Translations under genes and position numbers: made by a program | Notes under the pieces: generated by a model | What the model was told of the DNA's origin: nothing | The model's input: only the letters and a program-made list of their open reading frames with translations | The model's database searches: none | In this document: positions 38,245 to 46,025 of the stretch, one piece after another | Numbering within the stretch: the first letter of the stretch is position 1 | Layout: each line of letters opens with the position of its first letter | Assembly (NCBI GenBank): GCA_018402565.1 | Contig: JAGYIQ010000003.1 | Location: 157,746-221,745 of the forward strand | Source of the DNA: Pirellulaceae bacterium | Lineage (GTDB): Bacteria > Planctomycetota > Planctomycetia > Pirellulales > Pirellulaceae | Direction of reading: 5' to 3' | DNA: 64,000 nucleotides

Positions 38245-39051
38245 CTACAAGCTCTCCACCTGCCAGTGATCGAGCTCCACGGGGTTCAATCGCCCGAAAA
38301 TATTGATCAGGACCGTCACGCGACCATTGCGTTCGTCGATCGCCGAAACTTCGCCCTCAAAGTTCTCGAAGTTACCATCCTTGACCCGGACCTTGTCACC
38401 CACTTTGTGCTTGATCGAAGTCTTGATATCGTCCTTTTTCACACCCTCTTCGAGCTCCAGCGGACGGGAGGCCTTGAGGATTTTGTCAATCTCGGCCTCG
38501 CCCAACGGCGTGGGCTTGCCCCCCATGCTGGTGAAGTCGCCGATCCCTGGCGTGTCCCGCACCAACCACCAAGACTCCTCGGTCAAAGCCATATTGACCA
38601 TAATGTACCCAGGATACAGCTTGCGTTTGACGATTCGGGACTTGCCCGCTTTCGTGAACTCCCGCACATCCTCCGTCGGCACCAACATCTCGCCGAAGTA
38701 TCCACCCAGCCCGAATCGCTGGACGCGGCGCTTCAAGGTGTCACAAACCGAAGTTTCGCGATTCACCTGCGCCTTCAAAATGTACCACTGCTTCGCCAAA
38801 TCCGCCGGGTCTACCGGCTCCGCATCGTCGTCGACCGGGGGCAAATCATCCACCGGTGGCAAGTCGTCCACTGGATCGCCCGCAGCCACTGGAGAGGACT
38901 CCTCGACTGCCAAGCCATCCTCTCCATCCAAGCCATCCTCCCCATCCATGTCATCCAAGCCAGATTGAACCAGCTCCTCTGCGGCGGTCACCGATGGTTG
39001 CTCGCCAGCGAGCTCCTCCGCCAAGTCGTGTGGTTCTCGTTCTTCATTCAT
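38245..39051 (-). CDS. nusG: Transcription termination/antitermination factor NusG, with acidic N-terminal tail
   Basis: 268 residues, against about 180 for a typical NusG. The NGN domain starts at about residue 87 (KQWYILKAQVNRETSV) and contains YPGYIMVNMALTEESWW; the KOW domain is near 210-250 (VGDKVRVKDGNFENFEGEVSAID). Residues 1-86 are a strongly acidic, low-complexity extension with repeated DGEDGL and PVDDLPPVDD units. NusG joins RNA polymerase to Rho or to the ribosome. The extension is likely flexible. Confidence 0.95.
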   Translation of the reverse strand: MNEEREPHDLAEELAGEQPSVTAAEELVQSGLDDMDGEDGLDGEDGLAVEESSPVAAGDPVDDLPPVDDLPPVDDDAEPVDPADLAKQWYILKAQVNRETSVCDTLKRRVQRFGLGGYFGEMLVPTEDVREFTKAGKSRIVKRKLYPGYIMVNMALTEESWWLVRDTPGIGDFTSMGGKPTPLGEAEIDKILKASRPLELEEGVKKDDIKTSIKHKVGDKVRVKDGNFENFEGEVSAIDERNGRVTVLINIFGRLNPVELDHWQVESL

Positions 39052-39083
39052 GATTCATTCCAACCGAATAACCGACAGCTGAA

Positions 39084-39539
39084 CTACCGCACGCCCATCA
39101 ACGTGAAGATCGCCGTCCACAGAAAGTCGAAGCCAAACATCAAACCAGCCAATGACGTCACTACAAACAACACCACCGTCGCGCCCGCCACCAACTCCTT
39201 GCGAGTCGGCCAGGTCACCTTCCGCATCTCCGCTTCTACACCAATCAGAAAGTCCGTGAACGAAGGGATGTTGACCGTGCGAAACGACAACCAGAACCCC
39301 AAGGCAATCACCAAAAATGCCGACAGGTACCAAGCGGCGTCACCACCACGGGCCCAGTTCAAAATGAACCCCGCCACCAACCAGCCCGTCAGTCCGTAAA
39401 GAAACCACAGGCCGAAAAACGTCACCTGACGCACGACCCGGCCCTGGTTCGGCTTGAACACGGCCAGCGAGAACAGAGCAGTCGCTACCTGAGCAAACAA
39501 CGTCTCGGTCCCATCCTTGGGTTTCGCTACGGAACTCAT
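39084..39539 (-). CDS. secE: Preprotein translocase subunit SecE, with extra membrane segments
   Basis: About 151 residues. The diagnostic SecE core is at the C-terminal end (EMRKVTWPTRKELVAGATVVLF, read from residue 104) followed by one membrane helix. Two further hydrophobic segments lie before it (about 38-60 and 69-86), whereas most bacterial SecE proteins have a single helix; E. coli SecE has three. SecE clamps SecY in the translocon. GAGGAAAAG precedes the ATG at 39539. nusG follows 32 bases later. Confidence 0.93.
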   Translation of the reverse strand: MSSVAKPKDGTETLFAQVATALFSLAVFKPNQGRVVRQVTFFGLWFLYGLTGWLVAGFILNWARGGDAAWYLSAFLVIALGFWLSFRTVNIPSFTDFLIGVEAEMRKVTWPTRKELVAGATVVLFVVTSLAGLMFGFDFLWTAIFTLMGVR

Positions 39540-39647
39540 GAAACTTTTCCTCGAAAACAACTCACACGAAACCCGGCCGGGATTAGGCTCAGCCTCGACC
39601 CGGCCCCGGCCGAGCTGACCGGGACGCTCGCATGCACAAACCATCAA

Positions 39648-39720
39648 CAGGGGCGGAGGGACTCGAACCCGCAACCGCTGGTTTTGGAAACCAGTGCTCT
39701 ACCAATTGAGCTACACCCCT
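39648..39720 (-). tRNA. tRNA-Trp (anticodon CCA)
   Basis: 73 bases, with acceptor arms AGGGGTG / CGCCCCT, a D-arm of the form GTAGCTCAATTGGTAGAGC, the anticodon arm CTGGT-TTCCAAA-ACCAG and the T-arm GGTTCGAGTCC. No encoded CCA. It lies between tuf and secE, a position found in many bacteria. Confidence 0.95.
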
Positions 39721-39726
39721 AAATCA

Positions 39727-39766
39727 GAACGCAAGGAAACCCGTTTTTCACAGTTCCCTTGCGTTC
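39727..39766 (-). terminator. Hairpin between tuf and tRNA-Trp
   Basis: An inverted repeat GAACGCAAGG / CCTTGCGTTC with one extra base near the inner end, about 80 bases past the tuf stop. It could be a partial terminator or a processing site ahead of the tRNA; the T-run after it is poor. Confidence 0.45.
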
Positions 39767-39847
39767 CTCAGAGGATCCTACCCACTCGCGATCAGCCAGC
39801 GAACCTACTCGCCAGCCCACCAGTCGCGGGCCTGCTGGAACACCAGC

Positions 39848-41044
39848 TTAGTCGACAATCTTGGTGACCACGCCCGAACCGACCGTCTTGCCACCTTCGC
39901 GAATAGCAAAGCGAACACCTTCGTCGATAGCCACACCCTTGTGCAACTCGACTTCCATCTTGATGTTGTCGCCAGGCATGCACATCTCAGCACCCACCAG
40001 GTTGGCGGTGCCAGTCACGTCGGTCGTGCGGAAGAAGAACTGTGGACGGTAACCGCTGAAGAACGGGGTATGACGACCACCCTCGTCCTTGCTCAAGCAG
40101 TAAACTTCCGCCTCAAACTTGGTGTGCGGGGTGATGCTACCCGGCTTGGCCAAAACTTGGCCACGCTGCAGGTCGTCACGCTTGACACCACGCAACAAGC
40201 AGCCGACGTTATCGCCCGCACGGCCCTCAGGCATGCTCTTGCGGAACATCTCGACACCGGTGCAGATCGTCTTGGTCGTCTCTTCAGTCAAACCAACGAT
40301 CTGAACCTCATCACCCACCTTGACCACACCACGCTCGATACGACCGGTCGCCACCGTACCACGACCTTCGATCGAGAACACGTCTTCGATCGCCATCAGG
40401 AACGGCTTGTCGTCCTCACGGATCGGCTCTGGGATGTGAGCGTCAATGGCGTCCATCAAATCCGAGATACACTTGCTGGCCGTCGGATCCGCAGGATTTT
40501 GGTAGGCCGGCAAAGCACTGCCGCGGACGATCGTGGCGTTGTCGCCATCAAAATCGTACTTGTTCAACAGGTCGCGAATCTCCATCTCGACCAATTCCAA
40601 CAACTCCTCATCTTCCACCAAGTCGCACTTGTTCAGGAAGACCACCAAAGCCGGCACATCGACCTGCTTGGCCAACAGCACGTGCTCTTTGGTCTGTGGC
40701 ATCGGGCCGTCCGCAGCCGAAACCACCAAAATCGCGCCGTCCATCTGGGCGGCACCCGTGATCATGTTCTTGATAAAGTCGGCGTGACCCGGGCAGTCGA
40801 TGTGAGCGTAGTGACGATTCTCCGTCTCGTATTCCACGTGCGCCACAGCAATCGTCACGGTCTTGGTGGAGTCACGGACCGTACCGCCCTTGGCGATTTC
40901 CGAATAATCCTTACGCTGAGCCAAACCCTTCGCCGCCTGAACCGCCAAAATGGCGCCGGTTGTCGTGGTCTTTCCATGGTCAATGTGACCAATAGTACCG
41001 ACATTCACGTGAGGTTTGTTACGAACAAATTCCGCCTTGGCCAT
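39848..41044 (-). CDS. tuf: Elongation factor Tu
   Basis: A 398-residue GTPase that brings aminoacyl-tRNA to the ribosome. G1 is GHIDHGKT (19-26), G3 is DCPGHAD, G4 is [15 protein letters not shown] (NKCD). Domains 2 and 3 follow with [26 protein letters not shown] and [43 protein letters not shown] precedes the ATG. It is transcribed with four upstream tRNAs and one downstream tRNA. Confidence 0.98.
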   Translation of the reverse strand: MAKAEFVRNKPHVNVGTIGHIDHGKTTTTGAILAVQAAKGLAQRKDYSEIAKGGTVRDSTKTVTIAVAHVEYETENRHYAHIDCPGHADFIKNMITGAAQMDGAILVVSAADGPMPQTKEHVLLAKQVDVPALVVFLNKCDLVEDEELLELVEMEIRDLLNKYDFDGDNATIVRGSALPAYQNPADPTASKCISDLMDAIDAHIPEPIREDDKPFLMAIEDVFSIEGRGTVATGRIERGVVKVGDEVQIVGLTEETTKTICTGVEMFRKSMPEGRAGDNVGCLLRGVKRDDLQRGQVLAKPGSITPHTKFEAEVYCLSKDEGGRHTPFFSGYRPQFFFRTTDVTGTANLVGAEMCMPGDNIKMEVELHKGVAIDEGVRFAIREGGKTVGSGVVTKIVD

Positions 41045-41252
41045 TAGTTTTCCCTACCGTTACACGATTCCAAAAACAACTCGATCACCCACCCCGAACA
41101 CCACAATCCGCCCCCACCTGAAAATATGCGGACCAAGCACTCACACAAGTGCCCGTGACCGGAGACTTCAGCAACACCGCTGCAGAACGCCCGAATTCGC
41201 CGAACCGCGCGAACTCACCAAACCGCCCTGCAACTGCACACACTGAGCCCAG

Positions 41253-41324
<72 letters not shown>

Positions 41325-41402
41325 CTAGCTTCTCAAGCGACAGGCCTTTTGTCAAACCCACCGCCGAAAATTCAAACCCCAAAAACCCGTCCCCAAATCC
41401 AA

Positions 41403-41473
41403 AGCGGGTGAAGGGAATCGAACCCTCGTCTTCAGCTTGGAAGGCTGTTGCTCTACCATTGAGCTACACCCGC
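41403..41473 (-). tRNA. tRNA-Gly (anticodon TCC)
   Basis: 71 bases; acceptor GCGGGTG / CACCCGC, anticodon loop CTTCCAA, T-arm GGGTTCGATTCCC. The outer anticodon-stem pair is A-A, so one pair is missing. Confidence 0.95.
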
Positions 41474-41522
41474 ACGCAACCAACCACACACATTCAACCG
41501 CCGGGGCTTCAACGGCACGCCC

Positions 41523-41591
41523 GCACCCGAGCCAGCCACCCTAGCCTGAGCCAGCCACCCGCACCCGAGCCAGCCACCCGCACCCGAGCCC
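41523..41591. repeat. 19-bp tandem repeat between tRNA-Gly and tRNA-Tyr
   Basis: GCACCCGAGCCAGCCACCC at 41523-41541, a variant at 41542-41560, an exact copy at 41561-41579 and a partial copy to 41591. Confidence 0.88.
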
Positions 41592-41647
41592 AACGGCCAT
41601 CCGCACCGAGAACCTGTCGATAGACACGATCCACAGTACTGTTAAAA

Positions 41648-41730
41648 TGGGGGGAGCAGGATTCGAACCTGCGAAGTCCGAAGACAACAGATTTACAGTC
41701 TGTCCCAGTTGGCCACTTTGGTATCCCCCC
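41648..41730 (-). tRNA. tRNA-Tyr (anticodon GTA)
   Basis: 83 bases; acceptor GGGGGGA / TCCCCCC-type pairing, anticodon loop CTGTAAA, a long class II variable arm (GTTGTCTTCGGACTTC) and T-arm CAGGTTCGAATCCTG. No encoded CCA. Confidence 0.95.
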
Positions 41731-41849
41731 AAAGTCGTCGTTTGCAGGACCTGCCTGCGAAACGGCCTAACATACTCAGCCCAACGCCTTTTTCCAAGGG
41801 CCTCTCCTCGCAAATTATTGCGATATGAATCGGCTTTTCCCTTGATCAA

Positions 41850-41922
41850 AGCCAGCGGAGGGATTCGAACCCACGACCGGCTGATTACAAATCAGCTGCT
41901 CTACCAACTGAGCTACACTGGC
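41850..41922 (-). tRNA. tRNA-Thr (anticodon TGT)
   Basis: 73 bases; acceptor GCCAGTG / CGCTGGC, anticodon arm GCTGA-TTTGTAA-TCAGC, T-arm GGGTTCGAATCCC. First gene of the tRNA-tuf-rpoC operon. Confidence 0.95.
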
Positions 41923-42320
41923 GTACGGACCCACCCCACCCAACGGACCTGTCCCACGGTCGCCGGCGAAGAGCGGAAGAGTATAGCCGTTCGGCCATTC
42001 CCTGCAATCCCAAAAAAACACCTGACCCACGAGATACCCCAACTCCTCAGACAATCAACGCCGCGGACAGGTTCACCCGAGCCTCAGCCCCCCCGCTGCC
42101 AGACAAGCCAGACAAGCCCGGCACACCAGGCAAACGAGGCACGAGGCAAGCCAGACCGGCCTGCCAATCCAGCCGAACCGCCCGCCTGACCCAACCGTCC
42201 CGCCGCTCGGGTGGGCCGCGTTTTTCTCTCTTGCTGCCATCCCAGCCAGTCGCTACAACCCACGCCGAGGGAACGGAATCTCCCCGCCAAACAACAGTGC
42301 GCCACAGGGAAGTCGCCATC
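41923..42320. other. Divergent region between the tRNA-tuf operon and the DUF4254 gene
   Basis: About 400 bp. It carries the tRNA operon promoter at 41980-42007 and, from 42085 to 42200, C/A-rich low-complexity sequence with repeated GACAAGCC and GGCACGAGGC-like units. No gene seen. Confidence 0.5.
41980..42007 (-). promoter_or_regulatory. Candidate promoter of the tRNA-tuf operon
   Basis: On the minus strand TTGCAG (42002-42007), 16 bp, then TATACT (41980-41985), about 60 bp before tRNA-Thr(TGT). The -10 matches 5 of 6 consensus bases. Confidence 0.5.
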
Positions 42321-43061
42321 ATGTTTATCGAGATCGTCAATCAGGTCGTCAAACTGCAGTCGGACACCGTTAGCCTGTGGCATCGCCAGCCAATCGACCT
42401 GAACCGAGCTGTGCGGGAGACCGCCACCCCTTCCGCCCCCGCACCAGACGGAACGGCTACCAACCACCCAACCGCCGCCAGCCTGAGTCAAGACCCGGCC
42501 GCCGCCAGCTTCTGCCGCGATCTGCGAGGCAATCTCGGCTTCTTGGACGTGGTCTGCCGACAACACAGCTTCAACTTTCTGCTCTGGCACGAAGAGGACC
42601 TGGCACGCTGCCCCGCCGCTACCGACACCGAAATCGCTCAAGTCAAACGGGCGATCGATCGCTACAACCAACAACGCAACGACTGGATCGAACGCATCGA
42701 CGACTGGCTGACTCAATTCCTCGCAGCGCAAGGCGTGCAGCCCGGCCCACATGCGGTTATGAACACCGAAACACCCGGCTCGACTTTCGATCGACTGAGC
42801 ATCCTCGCGCTGCGACTCTACCACCTGCGGGAAGAATTGGATCGCCCAGGAGTCTCCGCCGAACACCGTGCCAAAGTCTCCCAAAAACTGGCCATTTGTG
42901 AGCTGCAACAAACCGAACTGGCCGCTGCGCTGGCCCAACTCCTGGCAGAAATCCAAGCCGGCACCAAGCGACACCGGACCTATCGCCAATGCAAGATGTA
43001 TAATGACCCCGCCCTCAACCCGGCTGTCTATCGCCACCAAAGGCCCGGCCGCGCCGCTTAA
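42321..43061 (+). CDS. DUF4254 domain protein
   Basis: About 246 residues. It matches the DUF4254 pattern from memory: N-terminal helical part with HSFNFLLWHEEDLAR, then IDRYNQQRNDWIERID, NTETPGSTFDRLSILALRLYH and a C-terminal KRHRTYRQCKMYNDP. These proteins are often found in surface-polysaccharide or LPS neighbourhoods; biochemical function is unknown. The ATG at 42321 (MFIEIVNQV) is chosen over an upstream start because the N-terminus then begins with the conserved helix. Confidence 0.82.
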   Translation: MFIEIVNQVVKLQSDTVSLWHRQPIDLNRAVRETATPSAPAPDGTATNHPTAASLSQDPAAASFCRDLRGNLGFLDVVCRQHSFNFLLWHEEDLARCPAATDTEIAQVKRAIDRYNQQRNDWIERIDDWLTQFLAAQGVQPGPHAVMNTETPGSTFDRLSILALRLYHLREELDRPGVSAEHRAKVSQKLAICELQQTELAAALAQLLAEIQAGTKRHRTYRQCKMYNDPALNPAVYRHQRPGRAA

Positions 43062-43212
43062 GCCGGCCCCCTCAGCACCGCTGGATCGAGCGCCTGCAAC
43101 CCTACACAACTGCATTGCGTGAGTGGCACTGTCGGCTTGGCACCACCCCAGCGGCAGTGCTTCAGCGGCAGTGCCGCGAAAGCGCGGGGCTGGTTGACTC
43201 CTCCCGACAAAC

Positions 43213-43480
43213 TCGCGAAATGGCCGCTCGATTCGAGAAAATCGGGCAAGAACACAGCGTCTTCGCCTCAACCGAAACGCATGAGGGCTGGTTGCTTTTT
43301 TCAGACTGGCACGCGAAATGGCCGCTCGATTCGAGAAAATCGGGCAAGAACACGGCGTTTTCTCGTCAATCGAAACGCTTGAGGGCTGGCTGATTTTTTC
43401 AGACTGGCACGCGAAATGGCCGCTCGATTCGAGAAAATCGGGCAATAACACCGCGTTTTCGCCTCAATCGAAATGCTTGA
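43213..43480. repeat. 98-bp tandem repeat, just under three units
   Basis: The block GCGAAATGGCCGCTCGATTC and what follows starts at 43215, 43313 and 43411, exactly 98 bp apart. The first two units are near-identical over their length; the third is identical at the start and then diverges at about 43470. A related partial copy of the GGCTGG(T/C)TG segment precedes the first. Each unit contains a small inverted repeat CGATT...AATCG followed later by a T-run. Because 98 is not a multiple of three, no single frame crosses the units with the same protein, so it is non-coding. Confidence 0.92.
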
Positions 43481-43712
43481 CGCATTCCGCGACGGAAAAA
43501 TCAACCCGCCCGTGACGCGTTCCGCTGCGGACGAATCAACAGGCCCTCGTTCGGCCAGACTGCTCACTTATTAGACAACCAACCACCAGCATCCGCTGAA
43601 TCTTTAAGCAATCCGCTAGTGCGAGTTTTTCGAAAAAACGTCAAGGTGATATTCGAAGCCATTAACAGGCCATAGCAGCCGCTTAAGGAAAATAGTCTCA
43701 CTTTAGGCATTT

Positions 43713-43728
43713 TGGCACGCCGGCTGCT
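43713..43728 (+). promoter_or_regulatory. Sigma-54 (-24/-12) promoter of amtB-glnK
   Basis: TGGCACGCCGGCTGCT has the invariant GG and GC exactly 12 bases apart (G at 43714 and 43726) and matches the TGGCACG-N4-TTGC consensus except for one base. It is about 105-120 bases upstream of the amtB start, which fits NtrC-type nitrogen control known for amtB-glnK in other bacteria. Confidence 0.75.
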
Positions 43729-43832
43729 GTGCGGGTTCGGTGCCGTAGTTCGTTCCGGCCGGGGCTTGTGGTCAGTCCAATTCGAGCTCGCTCGCGGTCC
43801 TGACCTGATAGGTTCAAGAATTTTTTTGCCCA

Positions 43833-45443
43833 ATGAGATGTTTGATGGCAACGAGTCGAGTTCGAGTCGGTAGTTCTGCGACCAATCGTACCGCGTGGAT
43901 GGGGGACAACTCCGGGAGCTTGGCACTCGCCGCACAGCTGGCCCGCGGCGGCAACTGCGTGGCTGCTTTGCCTGGCCGGTTTGCTCGAATTGGCCTGGTT
44001 CTGTTGGTCGTTTTGGCGACGCTGTCAGCTCAGCCATTGTGGGCGGGTGCAGCAGCTTCCGTGATGTTGCAGGATGCGACGGCGGGTGAAGTATTGGCGG
44101 AGGGAACGGCCGAGGCTTCACCCCCGCCGACCCTGGAATCGCTGCAGCAGGCCTTGCAGACGTTGCAGGCCGAAGCGGCGGCCAGCACGGAGAAGGTCGT
44201 CACCGAGATCGGGTGGTTGTGGACGTGCCTGGCGGCTTTTTTGGTCTTTTTCATGCAGGCGGGTTTCGCACTGGTGGAAGCCGGGCTCACGCGAGCCAAA
44301 AACTGCGTCAACATCATTATGAAAAACCTGCTGGACTTCAGTGTCGGCTCCGTAACGTACTGGATGGTCGGCTTCGGCTTGATGTTCGGCGTTACGTACA
44401 ACGGCTGGATTGGTACGACCGATTTCTTTGTCGATGGCCTGAAAGACGGCCAGCCCGACAACGGGGAGTACGCCTTCCTGATTTTCCAAACGGTGTTTGC
44501 GGCGACCGCCGCGACGATTGTGTCGGGTGCCATGGCAGAACGCACCAAGTTCACGTCTTACTTGCTGTATAGCGTGGCGATTACGGCGTTTGTCTACCCC
44601 ATTTCCGGCTCGTGGGCCTGGGGCAGTTTGTACAACGGTTCGGGATGGCTGGAGGCGTGGGGATTCATTGACTTTGCCGGCTCAACCGTGGTGCACTCGG
44701 TCGGCGGCTGGGCGGCTTTGGCGGGTGCGATCGTGATTGGTCCGCGGATTGGCAAGTACGGCAAAGACGGCACCATCACACCGATCATGGGTCACTCCAT
44801 GCCGTTGGCTGCCTTGGGTGTCTTTATTTTGTGGCTGGGTTGGTTCGGCTTCAATCCGGGTTCAACCACCTCGTTGGATGACGGGAGCTTTGCTCGTGTG
44901 GCCGTGACGACGAACTTGTCAGCCGTTGGTGGCGTGTTGGCTGCCACGGTCTGTTCATGGATTCTGTTCAAGAAGCCGGACGTCAGCTTTGCACTCAACG
45001 GGGCCTTGGCCGGTTTGGTGGCAATTACGGCGCCTTGCTACGATGTGGGGCCGGGCTCGGCCTTGATCATTGGTCTGATCGGGGGCGTTGTCTGTGTGTT
45101 CTCGGTGTTGATGTTCGATCGGCTGCGTGTGGACGATCCGGTCGGTGCGATTTCCGTTCACGGTGTCTGCGGCGCCTGGGGAACGCTGGCCGCGGGCCTG
45201 TTCGCTCACGAGTCGGCTAACGGCAACAACGGCCTGTTTTTCGGCGGTGGCTGGGAGCTGTTGAAGACCCAGGCCCTGGGGGTTTTGGTCTACTTTGTCT
45301 GGGCCTTCGGCGCCTCGCTGTTGGTTTTCCTTGCGATCAAATACACCATCGGATTGCGGGTCAGTGAAGAGGAAGAAGTGGCCGGCTTGGACACGACTGA
45401 GCATGGAATGGTGGCCTACCCCTACAGTCAATCGACGGAGTGA
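43833..45443 (+). CDS. amtB: Ammonium transporter
   Basis: 536 residues, with a signal-like N-terminus and a short periplasmic helical region (to about 130), then the eleven-helix Amt core. The twin histidines of the pore are seen in STVVHSVGGWAALAG and VHGVCGAWGTLAAGLF; the family signature DFSVGSVTYWMVGFGLMFG is present. It conducts ammonia/ammonium across the inner membrane. Start either 43833 or the Met codon at 43845. It is followed after 63 bp by glnK, the usual pair. Confidence 0.95.
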   Translation: MRCLMATSRVRVGSSATNRTAWMGDNSGSLALAAQLARGGNCVAALPGRFARIGLVLLVVLATLSAQPLWAGAAASVMLQDATAGEVLAEGTAEASPPPTLESLQQALQTLQAEAAASTEKVVTEIGWLWTCLAAFLVFFMQAGFALVEAGLTRAKNCVNIIMKNLLDFSVGSVTYWMVGFGLMFGVTYNGWIGTTDFFVDGLKDGQPDNGEYAFLIFQTVFAATAATIVSGAMAERTKFTSYLLYSVAITAFVYPISGSWAWGSLYNGSGWLEAWGFIDFAGSTVVHSVGGWAALAGAIVIGPRIGKYGKDGTITPIMGHSMPLAALGVFILWLGWFGFNPGSTTSLDDGSFARVAVTTNLSAVGGVLAATVCSWILFKKPDVSFALNGALAGLVAITAPCYDVGPGSALIIGLIGGVVCVFSVLMFDRLRVDDPVGAISVHGVCGAWGTLAAGLFAHESANGNNGLFFGGGWELLKTQALGVLVYFVWAFGASLLVFLAIKYTIGLRVSEEEEVAGLDTTEHGMVAYPYSQSTE

Positions 45444-45845
<402 letters not shown>

Positions 45846-45985
45846 AGCCCTCTTTAAGCCACCGGCGGTCCGAGTCCGCTCTCCAGCGATTCCAGTTGGA
45901 AACCTGACCCGGGGTGCCGCGGTGGCGGTTCAATCCAGGCGGCCCAATCCAGGCGATTCACCCCGAGCCTTGCGTGCTGGTTTGG

Positions 45986-46025
45986 GACGTCCCTGGGCAT
46001 CAGACGTCCCTGGGCATCAGACGTC
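45986..46025. repeat. 17-bp repeat spanning the parE stop codon
   Basis: GACGTCCCTGGGCATCA occurs at 45986-46002 and 46003-46019, with a third partial copy starting at 46020. The parE stop (46017-46019 on the minus strand) lies inside one copy. Confidence 0.85.

Larger units (their letters stand above)
43062..43832. other. Intergenic region before amtB
   Basis: About 770 bp holding the 98-bp repeat (43213-43480), then a G/C-rich stretch with two GACGC(A/G)TTCCGC motifs (43469-43530) and the sigma-54 promoter (43713-43728). No credible gene; open frames here cross the repeat in different frames. Confidence 0.7.

Noticed and set aside
39721..39847. rpmG gene between tuf and secE
   Set aside because: The gaps of 127 and 108 bases around tRNA-Trp are too short for the protein, and no frame fits.
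42084..43451. Minus-strand frame of 455 codons covering the DUF4254 gene and the 98-bp repeat
   Set aside because: It reads the DUF4254 gene backwards and crosses the repeat in changing frames; no family match and no ribosome site.
43213..43480. CRISPR array
   Set aside because: Units are 98 bp with no short conserved repeat separated by unrelated spacers, and no cas genes are nearby.
45846..46016. Terminator for glnK
   Set aside because: I looked for a hairpin with a T-run in this spacer and saw only the 17-bp repeat and CAATCCAGGCG duplications, so I do not call one.
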